Part shown: positions 1 to 9,822 of the stretch, piece by piece
How positions within the stretch are numbered: the first letter of the stretch is position 1
Layout of the letters: each line of letters starts with the position of its first letter
Source: Kitasatospora azatica KCTC 9699
GTDB taxonomy: Bacteria > Actinomycetota > Actinomycetes > Streptomycetales > Streptomycetaceae
Assembly (NCBI RefSeq): GCF_000744785.1
Contig: NZ_JQMO01000003.1
Location: forward strand, 3,534,001-3,598,000
Length of the DNA stretch: 64,000 bases
Reading direction: 5' to 3'
Program-made: the position numbers and the translations under genes
The notes under the pieces: generated by a model
The model's input: only the letters and a program-made list of their open reading frames with translations
Database searches by the model: none
Told to the model about the DNA's origin: nothing

Positions 1-546
1 GCGGACGGCGAGAAGCGCTACATCATCGCGCCGCGCGGCGTCGCGCAGGGTGACCGGATCGAGAACGGCCCGACGGCCGACATCAAGCCGGGCAACAACC
101 TGCCGCTGCGCAACATCCCGGTCGGTACCACCATTCACGCGGTGGAGCTGCGTCCCGGTGGCGGTGCCAAGATGGCCCGCTCCGCCGGTTCCGGCATTCA
201 GCTGCTCGCCCGTGAGGGTCGCATGGCGCACCTGCGCATGCCCTCCGGTGAGATCCGCCTGGTCGACGTGCGCTGCCGCGCCACCGTCGGCGAGGTCGGC
301 AACGCCGAGCAGTCGAACATCAACTGGGGCAAGGCCGGCCGTATGCGCTGGAAGGGCGTCCGCCCGACCGTGCGTGGTGTGGCCATGAACCCGATCGACC
401 ACCCGCACGGTGGTGGTGAGGGTAAGACCTCTGGTGGTCGCCACCCGGTTTCGCCGTGGGGCCAGAAGGAGGGTCGCACCCGTAAGCCCGGCAAGGCTTC
501 GGACGCCCTCATCGTGCGCCGCCGCAAGACCAACAAGAAGCGCTAG
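1..546 (+). CDS. rplB: 50S ribosomal protein L2 (5'-truncated by window edge)
   Basis: L2 is a primary 23S rRNA-binding protein needed for peptidyl transferase activity. Reading frame 1 is open from the first base and ends in TAG. The visible part is the C-terminal two thirds, including the conserved [14 protein letters not shown] segment whose His is tied to peptidyl transfer, and the basic RRRKTNKKR tail. The true start lies upstream of the window. It is followed after 11 nt by rpsS, the usual S10-operon order. Confidence 0.97.
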   Translation, partial: ADGEKRYIIAPRGVAQGDRIENGPTADIKPGNNLPLRNIPVGTTIHAVELRPGGGAKMARSAGSGIQLLAREGRMAHLRMPSGEIRLVDVRCRATVGEVGNAEQSNINWGKAGRMRWKGVRPTVRGVAMNPIDHPHGGGEGKTSGGRHPVSPWGQKEGRTRKPGKASDALIVRRRKTNKKR

Positions 547-557
547 GAGCAGGTCAG

Positions 558-839
558 ATGCCGCGCAGTCTCAAGAAGGGCCCCTTCATCGACGGCCACC
601 TCATCAAGAAGGTGGACGCGCAGAACGAGGCGGGTACCCAGAACGTCATCAAGACCTGGTCCCGTCGCTCCGTGATCAGCCCGAGCATGCTCGGTCACAC
701 GATCGCGGTTCACGATGGTCGCAAGCACGTCCCGGTGTTCGTCACCGAGTCGATGGTCGGCCACAAGCTCGGCGAGTTCGCGCCGACGCGCACCTTCCGC
801 GGCCACGTCAAGGACGACCGCAAGTCGAAGCGTCGCTAG
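558..839 (+). CDS. rpsS: 30S ribosomal protein S19
   Basis: S19 sits in the head of the small subunit and contacts S13. The 93-residue product begins [15 protein letters not shown], the standard S19 opening, and has the usual length. The ATG follows a GGAGCAGG ribosome-binding site. It lies between rplB and rplV in S10-operon order. Confidence 0.98.
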   Translation: MPRSLKKGPFIDGHLIKKVDAQNEAGTQNVIKTWSRRSVISPSMLGHTIAVHDGRKHVPVFVTESMVGHKLGEFAPTRTFRGHVKDDRKSKRR

Positions 840-894
840 TCGCCGGCAGAACTGCCAAACGACTCAAATGACTTACACCAGCAAGGGGACAACC

Positions 895-1242
895 ATGGAA
901 GCCAGGGCCCAGGCGCGGTACATCCGCGTCACGCCCATGAAGGCCCGCCGCGTGGTGGACCTCATCCGTGGCCTGAACGCCACGGAGGCCCAGGCGATCC
1001 TGCGGTTCGCTCCGCAGGCCGCCACCGTGCCGGTCGGCAAGGTGCTCGACAGCGCCATCGCCAACGCCGTGCACAACTACAACCACAACAACGTGGACGA
1101 CCTCGTCATCAGCGAGGCGTACGTTGACGAGGGTCCGACCCTGAAGCGGTTCCGTCCGCGTGCCCAGGGCCGTGCCTACCGGATCCGCAAGCGGACCAGC
1201 CACATCACCGTGGTCGTCAGCAGCAAGGAAGGGACCCGGTAA
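895..1242 (+). CDS. rplV: 50S ribosomal protein L22
   Basis: L22 lines the nascent peptide exit tunnel. The frame is open from 715, but the family start is the ATG at 895 ([20 protein letters not shown]), preceded by AAGGGG at 882-887. This gives 115 residues, normal for the family. The tunnel-loop region ([18 protein letters not shown]) is intact. The stop codon shares one base with the rpsC start, suggesting translational coupling. Confidence 0.97.
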   Translation: MEARAQARYIRVTPMKARRVVDLIRGLNATEAQAILRFAPQAATVPVGKVLDSAIANAVHNYNHNNVDDLVISEAYVDEGPTLKRFRPRAQGRAYRIRKRTSHITVVVSSKEGTR

Positions 1243-2072
1243 TGGGCCAGAAGGTTAACCCGCACGGGTTCCGCCTCGGCATCAGCACGGACTTCAAGTC
1301 CCGCTGGTACGCCGACAAGCTGTACAAGGACTACGTCAAGGAAGACGTTGCCATTCGTCGCATGATGACGAAGGGCATGGAGCGCGCCGGCATCTCGAAG
1401 GTTGAGATCGAGCGCACCCGCGACCGCGTCCGCGTCGACATCCACACCGCTCGCCCCGGCATCGTCATCGGTCGCCGTGGCACCGAGGCCGACCGCATCC
1501 GCGGCGACCTCGAGAAGCTGACCGGCAAGCAGGTCCAGCTGAACATCCTCGAGGTCAAGAACCCCGAGCTGGACGCCCAGCTCGTGGCTCAGGGCGTCGC
1601 GGAGCAGCTGTCCTCCCGCGTGTCGTTCCGCCGTGCCATGCGCAAGTCGATGCAGGGCACCATGAAGTCCGGCGCCAAGGGCATCAAGGTCCAGTGCTCC
1701 GGTCGTCTCGGCGGCGCCGAGATGAGCCGTTCGGAGTTCTACCGCGAGGGCCGTGTGCCGCTGCACACCCTTCGTGCGAACGTCGACTACGGCTTCTTCG
1801 AGGCCAAGACGACCTTCGGCCGCATCGGCGTGAAGGTCTGGATCTACAAGGGCGACGTCAAGAACATCGCCGAGGTCCGCGCTGAGAACGCTGCTGCCCG
1901 CTCGGGCAACCGTCCGGCCCGCAACGACGCCCGCCCCGCGCGTGGCGGCGAGCGCGGTGGCCGTGGCGGCGAGCGCGGTGGCGCCCGTGGTGGCCGTCGT
2001 CCCGCTGCCGAGGCCTCCGCGGCCCCGGTGACGGAGACCCCGGCTGCCGAGAGCACCGGAACGGAGGCCTGA
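1242..2072 (+). CDS. rpsC: 30S ribosomal protein S3
   Basis: S3 lies at the mRNA entry channel. The N-terminal part begins [13 protein letters not shown] and holds the KH domain with [13 protein letters not shown] (about residues 79-91). At 276 residues it is longer than E. coli S3 (233): the C-terminal tail of about 60 residues is a low-complexity Arg/Gly-rich stretch with repeated GGERGG-type units followed by Ala/Glu/Thr, as seen in other high-GC actinobacteria. It overlaps rplV by one base. Confidence 0.98.
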   Translation: MGQKVNPHGFRLGISTDFKSRWYADKLYKDYVKEDVAIRRMMTKGMERAGISKVEIERTRDRVRVDIHTARPGIVIGRRGTEADRIRGDLEKLTGKQVQLNILEVKNPELDAQLVAQGVAEQLSSRVSFRRAMRKSMQGTMKSGAKGIKVQCSGRLGGAEMSRSEFYREGRVPLHTLRANVDYGFFEAKTTFGRIGVKVWIYKGDVKNIAEVRAENAAARSGNRPARNDARPARGGERGGRGGERGGARGGRRPAAEASAAPVTETPAAESTGTEA

Positions 2073-2077
2073 CCGTC

Positions 2078-2497
2078 ATGCTGATCCCCCGTCGGGTCAA
2101 GCACCGCAAGCAGCACCACCCGAAGCGCCGCGGCGCTTCGAAGGGTGGCACCGAGCTCGCGTTCGGCGAGTACGGCATCCAGGCCGTCACCCCGGCCTAC
2201 GTGACGAACCGGCAGATCGAGTCCGCTCGTATCGCCATCACCCGTCACATCAAGCGTGGCGGCAAGGTCTGGATCAACATCTACCCGGACCGTCCCCTCA
2301 CCAAGAAGCCGGCCGAGACCCGCATGGGTTCCGGTAAGGGTTCGCCGGAGTGGTGGATCGCCAACGTTCACCCGGGACGGATCATGTTTGAACTGTCCTA
2401 CCCCAACGAGAAGGTTGCTCGTGAGGCGCTCACCCGCGCTGCTCACAAGCTCCCGATGAAGTGCCGGATTGTCCGGCGCGAGGCAGGTGAGAGCTGA
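2078..2497 (+). CDS. rplP: 50S ribosomal protein L16
   Basis: L16 organises the A-site region of 23S rRNA. The 139-residue product opens [17 protein letters not shown] and contains the [16 protein letters not shown] segment typical of L16. It starts 5 nt after rpsC and its last base is the first base of the rpmC ATG. Confidence 0.98.
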   Translation: MLIPRRVKHRKQHHPKRRGASKGGTELAFGEYGIQAVTPAYVTNRQIESARIAITRHIKRGGKVWINIYPDRPLTKKPAETRMGSGKGSPEWWIANVHPGRIMFELSYPNEKVAREALTRAAHKLPMKCRIVRREAGES

Positions 2498-2721
2498 TGT
2501 CGGCCGGCACCAAGGCTGCTGAGCTGCGCGAGCTGGACAACGAGGGTCTCGTTGCCAAGCTTCGTGAGGCCAAGGAGGAGCTGTTCAACCTCCGCTTCCA
2601 GGCGGCGACCGGACAGCTCGACAACCACGGACGGCTCCGGCTGGTCCGTAAGGACATCGCGCGGATCTACACCCTGATGCGCGAGCGCGAGCTGGGCATC
2701 GAGACGGTGGAGAACGCCTGA
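2497..2721 (+). CDS. rpmC: 50S ribosomal protein L29
   Basis: A small protein of 74 residues near the exit tunnel, forming part of the docking site for trigger factor and SRP. The two-helix pattern ([27 protein letters not shown], given here in part) and the [12 protein letters not shown] helix identify L29. It shares a base with both rplP and rpsQ, so the three are probably translationally coupled. Confidence 0.97.
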   Translation: MSAGTKAAELRELDNEGLVAKLREAKEELFNLRFQAATGQLDNHGRLRLVRKDIARIYTLMRERELGIETVENA

Positions 2722-2993
2722 TGACTGAGAACACCAACGAGACGCGCGGTTTCCGCAAGACCCGTGAGGGTCTCGTCGTCAGCGACAAGATGGACAAGAC
2801 CGTCGTCGTCGCCGTCGAGGACCGCGTCAAGCACGCTCTGTACGGCAAGGTCATCCGCCGTACGAACAAGCTGAAGGCGCACGACGAGGCCAACGCCTGC
2901 GGCATCGGCGACCGGGTGCTCCTCGCGGAGACCCGTCCGCTGTCCGCGACGAAGCGCTGGCGCGTCGTCGAGATCCTCGAGAAGGCCAAGTAA
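2721..2993 (+). CDS. rpsQ: 30S ribosomal protein S17
   Basis: S17 is a primary 16S rRNA-binding protein with an OB fold. The 90-residue product has a short acidic N-terminal extension ([10 protein letters not shown]) before the conserved [17 protein letters not shown] core. It ends the S10-type cluster; a 103-nt gap containing a hairpin separates it from rplN. Confidence 0.98.
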   Translation: MTENTNETRGFRKTREGLVVSDKMDKTVVVAVEDRVKHALYGKVIRRTNKLKAHDEANACGIGDRVLLAETRPLSATKRWRVVEILEKAK

Positions 2994-3037
2994 CGAAGCC
3001 GATGAGGTACGGCCGTATGTGCACCAGGTCCCGCGAG

Positions 3038-3060
3038 GGCCGCTGGTGTGAGCAGCGGCC
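3038..3060 (+). other. Hairpin in the rpsQ-rplN spacer
   Basis: Arms GGCCGCTG (3038-3045) and CAGCGGCC (3053-3060) are perfectly complementary around a 7-nt loop. It lies in the 103-nt spacer between the S10 and spc gene groups, before an AGGAG ribosome-binding site. There is no T tract, so it may be an attenuator, processing site or weak terminator. Confidence 0.5.
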
Positions 3061-3096
3061 GGCCCGTCGACTCTCGTTGACGATCAGGAGAAAGCT

Positions 3097-3468
3097 GTGA
3101 TCCAGCAGGAGTCGCGACTGCGCGTCGCCGACAACACGGGCGCGAAGGAAATCCTTTGCATCCGCGTTCTCGGTGGCTCCGGTCGCCGCTACGCCGGTAT
3201 CGGGGACGTCATCGTCGCCACCGTCAAGGACGCGATCCCCGGTGGCACCGTCAAGAAGGGCGACGTCGTCAAGTGCGTCATCGTCCGTACCGTGAAGTCG
3301 CGCCGTCGTCCCGACGGTTCGTACATCCGGTTCGACGAGAACGCCGCCGTCGTGCTCAAGAACACCGACGGTGACCCCCGTGGCACCCGCATCTTCGGCC
3401 CGGTGGGCCGCGAGCTGCGTGACAAGAAGTTCATGAAGATCATCTCGCTGGCGCCGGAGGTGCTCTAA
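3097..3468 (+). CDS. rplN: 50S ribosomal protein L14
   Basis: L14 contributes to intersubunit bridges with 16S rRNA. The GTG start at 3097 follows AGGAG at 3086-3090 and gives [19 protein letters not shown], the expected N terminus. The product is 123 residues, close to the usual 122. It opens the spc gene group, three bases before rplX. Confidence 0.98.
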   Translation: MIQQESRLRVADNTGAKEILCIRVLGGSGRRYAGIGDVIVATVKDAIPGGTVKKGDVVKCVIVRTVKSRRRPDGSYIRFDENAAVVLKNTDGDPRGTRIFGPVGRELRDKKFMKIISLAPEVL

Positions 3469-3471
3469 CCC

Positions 3472-3795
3472 ATGGCGAACAGCATGAAGATCAAGAAGGG
3501 TGACCTGGTTCAGGTCATCACCGGCAAGGACCGCGGCAAGCAGGGCAAGGTCATTCAGGCCATGCCCGCCGAGAACAAGGTCCTCGTCGAGGGTGTGAAC
3601 CGGGTCAAGAAGCACACCAAGCCCGGCCAGGGCACCGCCGGTGGCATCATCACCGTCGAGGCTCCGGTGCACGTCTCCAACGTGCAGCTGGTCGTGGAGA
3701 AGGACGGCAAGAAGGTCGTCACTCGCGTTGGTTACCGCTTCGATGACGAGGGCAACAAGATCCGCGTTGCCAAGCGAACCGGTGAGGACATCTGA
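3472..3795 (+). CDS. rplX: 50S ribosomal protein L24
   Basis: L24 initiates 50S assembly. The 107-residue product carries a KOW motif near the N terminus ([20 protein letters not shown]). The ATG of rplE overlaps its last base. Confidence 0.97.
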   Translation: MANSMKIKKGDLVQVITGKDRGKQGKVIQAMPAENKVLVEGVNRVKKHTKPGQGTAGGIITVEAPVHVSNVQLVVEKDGKKVVTRVGYRFDDEGNKIRVAKRTGEDI

Positions 3796-4373
3796 TGTCT
3801 GAGACGACCATCGAGAACGTTGAGAAGGTGGCCCCCCGCCTCAAGGCGCGTTACAACGCCGAGATCAAGGGCCAGCTGCAGGAGGAGTTCTCGTACGAGA
3901 ACGTCATGCTGATCCCCGGCCTGGTCAAGGTCGTGGTCAACATGGGTGTCGGCGAGGCTGCCCGTGACAGCAAGCTGATCGAGGGCGCGATCAAGGACCT
4001 GACCGCGATCACCGGTCAGAAGCCTGCCGTGACCAAGGCTCGTAAGTCCATCGCGCAGTTCAAGCTGCGCGAGGGCCAGCCGATCGGCACCCACGTCACC
4101 CTCCGTGGTGACCGCATGTGGGAGTTCCTGGACCGTCTGGTGTCGCTGGCTCTGCCGCGTATCCGTGACTTCCGCGGTCTCTCCCCCAAGCAGTTCGACG
4201 GCCGTGGCAACTACACCTTCGGTCTGACCGAGCAGGTTATGTTCCACGAGATCGACCAGGACAAGGTCGACCGTCAGCGCGGTATGGACATCACCGTCGT
4301 GACCACCGCTCAGACCGACGACGAGGGCCGGGCGCTGCTGCGCGCTCTGGGCTTCCCGTTCAAGGAGGCGTAG
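3795..4373 (+). CDS. rplE: 50S ribosomal protein L5
   Basis: L5 binds 5S rRNA and contacts the P-site tRNA. The product is 192 residues. Recognisable segments include [31 protein letters not shown] and the C-terminal [20 protein letters not shown]. The N terminus is about 10 residues longer than in E. coli ([13 protein letters not shown]). It sits between rplX and rpsN, as in other spc operons. Confidence 0.98.
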   Translation: MSETTIENVEKVAPRLKARYNAEIKGQLQEEFSYENVMLIPGLVKVVVNMGVGEAARDSKLIEGAIKDLTAITGQKPAVTKARKSIAQFKLREGQPIGTHVTLRGDRMWEFLDRLVSLALPRIRDFRGLSPKQFDGRGNYTFGLTEQVMFHEIDQDKVDRQRGMDITVVTTAQTDDEGRALLRALGFPFKEA

Positions 4374-4376
4374 GCA

Positions 4377-4562
4377 ATGGCGAAGAAGTCCCTCATCGCG
4401 AAGTCCGAGCGTAAGCCGAAGTTCGGCGTCCGGGCTTACACCCGGTGCCAGCGCTGCGGCCGTCCGCACTCGGTGTACCGCAAGTTCGGCCTGTGCCGTG
4501 TGTGCCTCCGTGAGATGGCGCACCGCGGCGAGCTGCCGGGCGTGACCAAGAGCTCCTGGTAA
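4377..4562 (+). CDS. rpsN: 30S ribosomal protein S14, zinc-binding type
   Basis: The 61-residue product belongs to the short S14 type: CQRCG and CRVCL supply a C-x2-C...C-x2-C zinc site. Streptomycetes usually also carry a longer Cys-free S14 elsewhere under zinc control; that copy is not in this window. Spacing to rplE is 3 nt. It is followed by an unusually long, structured 264-nt spacer before rpsH. Confidence 0.97.
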   Translation: MAKKSLIAKSERKPKFGVRAYTRCQRCGRPHSVYRKFGLCRVCLREMAHRGELPGVTKSSW

Positions 4563-4826
4563 CCAGTAGCCCTCGGCGCACAACTGCGAGGCAAGCGGTG
4601 CCCGACCCCCTCACTTTTGGGTCTCTGTACGGATTCCCGTAAGGTAGTGGGGTCGGGCCCCCGCCGCGGCAGCTCCGTAGCTGTTCGCGGCCCTTCTTTG
4701 GAGGGGCTCGCACCCAGTCTTACTAACGCCGCAGGTCCCCTGCGTCTGTGCCCCTGCCGCACTTCTCGGAGTGCGGTGGGGGGACCTGGCGCGGAGAAAC
4801 CACGGCGAGAGAGGCCTGAGGCCATC
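4563..4826 (+). promoter_or_regulatory. Structured leader between rpsN and rpsH
   Basis: This 264-nt spacer holds no convincing gene but several inverted repeats. GCCCGACCCC (4600-4609) pairs with GGGGTCGGGC (4648-4657) and encloses a small TACGG/CCGTA hairpin (4628-4641). A GCCGCG..CAGCT..AGCTG..CGCGGC stem lies at about 4663-4691. AGGTCCCC and GGGGACCT (about 4733-4787) enclose CCGCACT/AGTGCGG. Such nested folding upstream of rpsH suggests an r-protein leader or attenuator, with S8 as one possible ligand; the function is inferred. Confidence 0.5.
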
Positions 4827-5234
4827 ATGACCATGACCGACCCCATCGCAGACATGCTCACGCGTCTGCGTAACGCGAACTCGGCGTACCACGACACCGT
4901 GGCGATGCCGGCTAGCAAGATCAAGTCGCACGTCGCGGAGATCCTGCAGCAGGAGGGTTACATCTCCAGCTGGAAGGTCGAGGAGCCGGCCGAGGGCGAG
5001 GTCGGCAAGAAGCTGACCATCGAGCTCAAGTTCGGTCCCAACCGCGAGCGCTCGATCGCTGGTATCAAGCGCATCAGCAAGCCGGGCCTGCGGGTCTACG
5101 CAAAGTCCACCAACCTGCCGAAGGTCCTCGGCGGCCTGGGCGTGGCGATCATCTCCACGTCCTCGGGTCTCCTCACGGACAAGCAGGCCGCCAAGAAGGG
5201 CGTAGGCGGAGAAGTTCTCGCCTACGTCTGGTAA
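4827..5234 (+). CDS. rpsH: 30S ribosomal protein S8
   Basis: S8 binds helix 21 of 16S rRNA and in E. coli represses the spc operon. The frame is open from 4617, but the ATG at 4827 gives [23 protein letters not shown], the expected N terminus; a second in-frame ATG lies at 4833. The product is 135 residues. The C terminus has the usual [12 protein letters not shown] segment and ends LAYVW. Confidence 0.96.
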   Translation: MTMTDPIADMLTRLRNANSAYHDTVAMPASKIKSHVAEILQQEGYISSWKVEEPAEGEVGKKLTIELKFGPNRERSIAGIKRISKPGLRVYAKSTNLPKVLGGLGVAIISTSSGLLTDKQAAKKGVGGEVLAYVW

Positions 5235-5256
5235 TTCGGGAAACGGAGGTACAGCA

Positions 5257-5796
5257 ATGTCGCGCATTGGACGGCTGCCCATCCCGGTTCCCGCCGGCGT
5301 GGACGTCACCATCGATGGCCAGGCGGTCTCGGTGAAGGGCCCGAAGGGCTCCCTCACCCACGTCGTCGCCGAGCCGATCGAGATCGGCAAGGACGAGAAC
5401 GGCACTCTGGTTGTCACTCGCCCGAACGACGAGCGTCTGTCGAAGAGCCTGCACGGGCTTTCCCGCACGCTGGTGGCGAACATGATCACCGGCGTGACCG
5501 CGGGCTACCGCAAGTCGCTGGAGATCAGCGGTGTTGGTTACCGAGTCGCAGCGAAGGGCTCCGCGATGGAGTTCCAGCTCGGCTACAGCCACCCGATCCT
5601 GATCGAGGCCCCGGAGGGCATCTCCTTCGTGGTCGAGTCGCCCACCAAGTTCCACGTGGACGGTATCGACAAGCAGCTGGTCGGTGAGGTTTCGGCCAAG
5701 ATCCGCAAGCTGCGCAAGCCCGACCCGTACAAGGCCAAGGGCGTCAAGTACGCGGGCGAGGTCATCCGCCGCAAGGTCGGAAAGAGTGGTAAGTAA
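5257..5796 (+). CDS. rplF: 50S ribosomal protein L6
   Basis: L6 lies near the sarcin-ricin loop and the factor-binding site. The 179-residue protein begins [17 protein letters not shown] and contains the C-terminal signature [14 protein letters not shown]. The start is preceded by CGGAGG. It has normal length and spc order. Confidence 0.98.
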   Translation: MSRIGRLPIPVPAGVDVTIDGQAVSVKGPKGSLTHVVAEPIEIGKDENGTLVVTRPNDERLSKSLHGLSRTLVANMITGVTAGYRKSLEISGVGYRVAAKGSAMEFQLGYSHPILIEAPEGISFVVESPTKFHVDGIDKQLVGEVSAKIRKLRKPDPYKAKGVKYAGEVIRRKVGKSGK

Positions 5797-5799
5797 GCC

Positions 5800-6183
5800 A
5801 TGACCGTCTCTGTCAAGATCGGCAAGGGCAACGCCTACAAGGCCGCCGCCCGCAAGCGCCGCGCGATCCGTGTTCGCAAGCGCGTCGTCGGCACCGAGGT
5901 GCGTCCGCGCCTCGTTGTGACGCGCTCGAACCGCCACATGGTCGCCCAGGTCATCGACGACGCCAAGGGTCACACCCTGGCGTCGGCGTCCACCCTCGAC
6001 GTGTCCATCAAGGGCGCCGAGGGCGACAAGACCGAGCTGGCCAAGAAGGTCGGAAGCCTGGTCGCCGAGCGCGCCAAGGCTGCCGGCATCGAGTCGGTCG
6101 TCTTCGACCGCGCGGGCAACCGGTACGCCGGCCGCATCGCCGCCCTGGCGGACGCGGCCCGCGAGGCCGGGCTCGACTTCTAA
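5800..6183 (+). CDS. rplR: 50S ribosomal protein L18
   Basis: L18 binds 5S rRNA together with L5. The 127-residue product has a basic N-terminal region ([18 protein letters not shown]) and the conserved end [26 protein letters not shown] (quoted in part by position: last 25 residues). It starts 3 nt after rplF. Confidence 0.97.
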   Translation: MTVSVKIGKGNAYKAAARKRRAIRVRKRVVGTEVRPRLVVTRSNRHMVAQVIDDAKGHTLASASTLDVSIKGAEGDKTELAKKVGSLVAERAKAAGIESVVFDRAGNRYAGRIAALADAAREAGLDF

Positions 6184-6231
6184 GCCGCTCGTCGACTCAG
6201 TCGACGGACGTAATCGAGAGAGGTAATTCCA

Positions 6232-6870
6232 ATGGCTGGACCCCAGCGCCGCGGTAGCGGCGCCGGCGGCGGCACCGGTGGCGAGCGGCGCGACCGTAAG
6301 CGTGACGACCGGGGCAACGCCCCCGCCGTCGAGAAGACTGCTTACGTCGAGCGCGTTGTCGCGATCAACCGTGTCGCCAAGGTTGTCAAGGGTGGTCGTC
6401 GTTTCAGCTTCACCGCGCTGGTCGTGGTGGGCGACGGTGACGGCACCGTGGGTGTCGGTTACGGGAAGGCGAAGGAGGTTCCGGCCGCCATCGCCAAGGG
6501 TGTTGAGGAGGCCAAGAAGAACTTCTTCAAGGTTCCCCGTATCCAGGGCACCATCCCGCACCCGATCCAGGGCGAGAAGGCTGCCGGCGTCGTGCTGCTG
6601 AAGCCGGCTTCCCCCGGTACCGGTGTTATCGCCGGTGGCCCGGTGCGTGCCGTCCTGGAGTGCGCCGGCGTTCACGACATCCTGTCGAAGTCGCTCGGCT
6701 CGGACAACGCGATCAACATCGTGCACGCCACCGTGGCTGCTCTGAAGGGCCTCGTGCGCCCCGAGGAGATCGCGGCCCGTCGTGGCCTGCCGCTGGAGGA
6801 CGTGGCTCCGGCTGCCCTGCTGCGCGCTCGCGCCGCCGGCACCGCCGCTGCGGTTGGGGCTGGTGTCTGA
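6232..6870 (+). CDS. rpsE: 30S ribosomal protein S5
   Basis: S5 is at the mRNA entrance and affects decoding fidelity. At 212 residues it is longer than E. coli S5 (167), owing to a Gly/Arg-rich N-terminal extension of about 35 residues ([17 protein letters not shown]). The conserved double-stranded RNA-binding core ([20 protein letters not shown]) and [17 protein letters not shown] follow. Its stop overlaps the rpmD start by one base. Confidence 0.98.
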   Translation: MAGPQRRGSGAGGGTGGERRDRKRDDRGNAPAVEKTAYVERVVAINRVAKVVKGGRRFSFTALVVVGDGDGTVGVGYGKAKEVPAAIAKGVEEAKKNFFKVPRIQGTIPHPIQGEKAAGVVLLKPASPGTGVIAGGPVRAVLECAGVHDILSKSLGSDNAINIVHATVAALKGLVRPEEIAARRGLPLEDVAPAALLRARAAGTAAAVGAGV

Positions 6871-7052
6871 TGGCTCGCCTGAAGATCACCCAGACCAAGT
6901 CCTACATCGGCAGCAAGCAGAACCACCGCGAGACGCTGCGCTCGCTGGGTCTGAAGCGCATGCACGATGTGGTCGTCAAGGAGGACCGTCCCGAGATCCG
7001 CGGGATGGCCCAGACCGTGCGTCACCTCGTCACGGTCGAGGAGGTGGACTGA
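6870..7052 (+). CDS. rpmD: 50S ribosomal protein L30
   Basis: A 60-residue protein beginning [20 protein letters not shown] with the L30 segment [14 protein letters not shown]. The ATG at 6870 overlaps the last base of rpsE. Only two bases separate it from rplO. Confidence 0.97.
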   Translation: MARLKITQTKSYIGSKQNHRETLRSLGLKRMHDVVVKEDRPEIRGMAQTVRHLVTVEEVD

Positions 7053-7054
7053 TC

Positions 7055-7507
7055 ATGTCTGACAACCCGATCAAGATCCACAACCTGCGTCCCGCCCCGG
7101 GTGCCAAGACCGCCAAGACCCGTGTCGGTCGTGGTGAGGCGTCCAAGGGTAAGACCGCCGGTCGTGGCACCAAGGGCACCAAGGCCCGTTACCAGGTTCC
7201 GCAGCGCTTCGAGGGTGGCCAGATGCCCCTCCACATGCGCCTGCCGAAGCTGAAGGGCTTCAAGAACCCCTTCAAGATCACCTTCCAGGTGGTCAACCTC
7301 GACAAGCTGGCCGAGCTCTACCCGCAGGGTGGCGAGGTCACGGTCGAGGGTCTCGTCGAGAAGGGCGCGGTTCGCAAGAACTCGCTCGTCAAGGTGCTCG
7401 GCACCGGCGAGATCTCCGTCGCGCTGCAGGTCTCGGTGGACGCCGTCTCCGGCTCCGCGGCCGAGAAGATCACTGCTGCCGGCGGCACCGTCACCGAGCT
7501 CATCTGA
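7055..7507 (+). CDS. rplO: 50S ribosomal protein L15
   Basis: L15 is a late-assembly protein of the large subunit. The 150-residue product starts at the ATG at 7055 ([19 protein letters not shown]) and holds the Gly-rich segment [19 protein letters not shown] typical of L15. It is the last spc gene before a strong terminator, so secY here appears to have its own transcription unit. Confidence 0.97.
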   Translation: MSDNPIKIHNLRPAPGAKTAKTRVGRGEASKGKTAGRGTKGTKARYQVPQRFEGGQMPLHMRLPKLKGFKNPFKITFQVVNLDKLAELYPQGGEVTVEGLVEKGAVRKNSLVKVLGTGEISVALQVSVDAVSGSAAEKITAAGGTVTELI

Positions 7508-7548
7508 CCCGTTTCCCGGGCCACCAGAGCTGGTTGACACACCGTCAG

Positions 7549-7590
7549 AGACAGAGCCCCGTCCCTCGTTCGAGGGGCGGGGCTCTGTCT
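7549..7590 (+). terminator. Rho-independent-type terminator after rplO
   Basis: A stem of up to 19 bp (7549-7567 with 7572-7590; core AGAGCCCC/GGGGCTCT) with a short loop is followed by TTTCG. It separates the spc ribosomal genes from secY. Confidence 0.85.
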
Positions 7591-7680
7591 TTCGCGTGCT
7601 CATCACCACGGCTTTCGCGTGCAAGCCCGGCCAAAACCGGGCATCTGGGCCGAGCTGCGGCAACCCCGCGGTCTGCGCGC

Positions 7681-7710
7681 TTCTGCCAAGTGGCCACACA
7701 CTGTTAGAGT
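7681..7710 (+). promoter_or_regulatory. Possible secY promoter
   Basis: TAGAGT at 7705-7710 fits the streptomycete -10 consensus TANNNT. The best -35 at proper spacing is TTCTGC (7681-7686, 18-bp spacer), which is weak. It lies after the spc terminator and about 125 nt before the secY GTG, in a 329-nt spacer with no gene. Confidence 0.45.
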
Positions 7711-7836
7711 CCGTGGAGTTCCCTTGTAGGTTGCAGCAGTCGCCTGCCGCAAACCCCTGGGAACACGACCGACATAGACCCTGTCCATCAGGACCGACCC
7801 TCCCGCCGACGACGCGCGGGAGGCGCAGGAGGCACC

Positions 7837-9144
7837 GTGCTCAGTGCGTTCGCGCGGGCGTTCAAGACGCCCGACCTGCGCAAGAAGCTGCTGTTCACGC
7901 TGGGCATCATGGTGCTGTTCCGGATGGGCGCGCACGTTCCCGTACCCGGCGTGAACTTCAAGGCCGTTCACGAGTGCGTGAACGGCAGCAAGAGCGGCCT
8001 GTTCGGGCTCGTCAACCTGTTCAGCGGCGGCGCGCTGCTGCAGCTGACGATCTTCGCGCTCGGCATCATGCCGTACATCACCGCCAGCATCATCCTTCAG
8101 CTGCTGACCGTCGTGATCCCGCGACTCGAGGCGCTGAAGAAGGAGGGCCAGGCCGGTACCGCGAAGATCACGCAGTACACCCGGTACCTGACCATCGCGC
8201 TCGCGGTGCTGCAGGGCACCGGTATCGTCGCCACCGCCTCGAACGGCGCGCTCTTCTCCACCTGCCCGGTGGGCAACCAGGTGGTGCCGGACACCTCGGT
8301 GTTCCGGATCGCGGTCATGGTGATCACCATGACCGCCGGCACCACCGTGATCATGTGGCTGGGTGAGCTGATCACCGACCGCGGCATCGGCAACGGCATG
8401 TCGATCCTGATCTTCACCTCGATCGCCTCCGGTTTCCCCGGCAACCTCTGGTCGATCAAGAAGGCCGGCACGCTGGCCGGCGGCTGGGTGGACTTCTTCG
8501 CGGTGATCGCGGTCGGCATCGTCGTGGTGGTGCTGGTCATCTTCGTCGAGCAGGGACAGCGCCGGATCCCGGTGCAGTACGCCAAGCGCATGATCGGGCG
8601 CCGCGCCTTCGGCGGTACCTCGACCTACATCCCGCTGAAGGTCAACCAGGCCGGTGTGATCCCGGTCATCTTCGCCTCCTCGCTGCTGTACATCCCGGCG
8701 CTGGTGGCGCAGTTGACCAACAGCAAGGCCGGCTGGGCGGTCTGGGTGCAGCAGAACTTCACCAAGGGCGACCACCCGATCTACATGGTCACGTACTTCG
8801 TGCTGATCGTGTTCTTCGCCTTCTTCTACGTCGCGATCTCCTTCAACCCCGAAGAAGTTGCCGACAATATGAAGAAGTATGGTGGCTTCATCCCGGGCAT
8901 CCGGGCCGGCCGACCGACGGCCGAGTACCTGAACTACGTGCTCACCCGCATCACGTGGCCGGGTTCGCTCTACCTGGGCCTCATCGCGTTGATCCCGATG
9001 ATCGGCCTGGTCGCCCTCAACGCGAGCACAACCATCCCGTTCGGCGGCACCAGCATCCTCATCATCGTCGGCGTCGGACTCGAAACTGTGAAGCAGATCG
9101 AGAGCCAGCTCCAGCAGCGTAATTACGAAGGGTTCCTCCGCTGA
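7837..9144 (+). CDS. secY: Preprotein translocase subunit SecY
   Basis: SecY is the membrane channel of the Sec export system with SecE and SecG. The GTG start at 7837 follows AGGAGG and gives a 435-residue protein. The N-terminal AFARAFKTPDLRKKLLFTLGI and the RMGAHVPVPGV segment after TM1 are typical. About ten hydrophobic segments alternate with basic cytoplasmic loops, including the C5 loop GGFIPGIRAGRPTAEYL. The stop overlaps the adk ATG, so the two are coupled. Confidence 0.97.
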   Translation: MLSAFARAFKTPDLRKKLLFTLGIMVLFRMGAHVPVPGVNFKAVHECVNGSKSGLFGLVNLFSGGALLQLTIFALGIMPYITASIILQLLTVVIPRLEALKKEGQAGTAKITQYTRYLTIALAVLQGTGIVATASNGALFSTCPVGNQVVPDTSVFRIAVMVITMTAGTTVIMWLGELITDRGIGNGMSILIFTSIASGFPGNLWSIKKAGTLAGGWVDFFAVIAVGIVVVVLVIFVEQGQRRIPVQYAKRMIGRRAFGGTSTYIPLKVNQAGVIPVIFASSLLYIPALVAQLTNSKAGWAVWVQQNFTKGDHPIYMVTYFVLIVFFAFFYVAISFNPEEVADNMKKYGGFIPGIRAGRPTAEYLNYVLTRITWPGSLYLGLIALIPMIGLVALNASTTIPFGGTSILIIVGVGLETVKQIESQLQQRNYEGFLR

Positions 9145-9797
9145 TGCGTATCGTCCTCGTCGGACCTCCCGGGGCCGGGAAGGGTACTCAGGCGCATGTG
9201 CTCGCCAAGACCCTGTCCATTCCCCACATCTCGACCGGTGACCTGTTCCGGGCCAACATCAGCCAGAGCACCCCGCTGGGGCTCGAGGCGAAGGGCTACA
9301 TGGACCAGGGCCTCCTGGTACCGGACGAGGTGACCATCGGGATGGCCAAGGACCGTCTCCTGCAGTCGGACACCGCCCAGGGCTTCCTGCTGGACGGCTT
9401 CCCGCGCAACCTGGAGCAGGCCAAGGCCCTGGACGAGTTCCTCGCCGAGCAGGGCATCGCCCTGGACGGGGTGCTCGACCTGGAGGTTCCCGAGGACGAG
9501 GTGGTCAAGCGGATCGCCGGCCGTCGGCTCTGCCGCAACGACGGCGCCCACGTCTTCCACGTGGTCTACAACCCGCCGGCCGTCGAGGGCGTCTGCGACG
9601 AGTGCGGTGGCGAGCTGTACCAGCGCTCGGACGACACCGAGGAGTCGGTGCGGGTCCGGCTGGAGGAGTACCACAGCAAGACCGAGCCGATCATCGACTA
9701 CTACGTCCAGCAGGGCCTGGTCACCACCATCCCCGCGCTCGGCAAGGTGGACGAGGTCACCCAGCGCGCGATCGACGCGCTGGAGCGCGACAAGTAG
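9144..9797 (+). CDS. adk: Adenylate kinase
   Basis: Adk converts AMP and ATP to two ADP. The P-loop is GPPGAGKGT at residues 7-15. The LID region (about residues 125-163) has RRLCRNDGAHVFH, then CDECGGELYQRSDD. The LID keeps three Cys rather than the four of Bacillus-type zinc LIDs, with Asp probably in the fourth position. The protein is 217 residues. It overlaps secY by one base and is followed by a strong hairpin. Confidence 0.97.
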   Translation: MRIVLVGPPGAGKGTQAHVLAKTLSIPHISTGDLFRANISQSTPLGLEAKGYMDQGLLVPDEVTIGMAKDRLLQSDTAQGFLLDGFPRNLEQAKALDEFLAEQGIALDGVLDLEVPEDEVVKRIAGRRLCRNDGAHVFHVVYNPPAVEGVCDECGGELYQRSDDTEESVRVRLEEYHSKTEPIIDYYVQQGLVTTIPALGKVDEVTQRAIDALERDK

Positions 9798-9822
9798 GAC
9801 CGAGCGGACCCACCGCGTGCCC

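Noticed and set aside
4617-4826. An N-terminal extension of S8 from the open frame starting at 4617
   Set aside because: The extension is unlike any r-protein, and the ATG at 4827 gives the standard N terminus.
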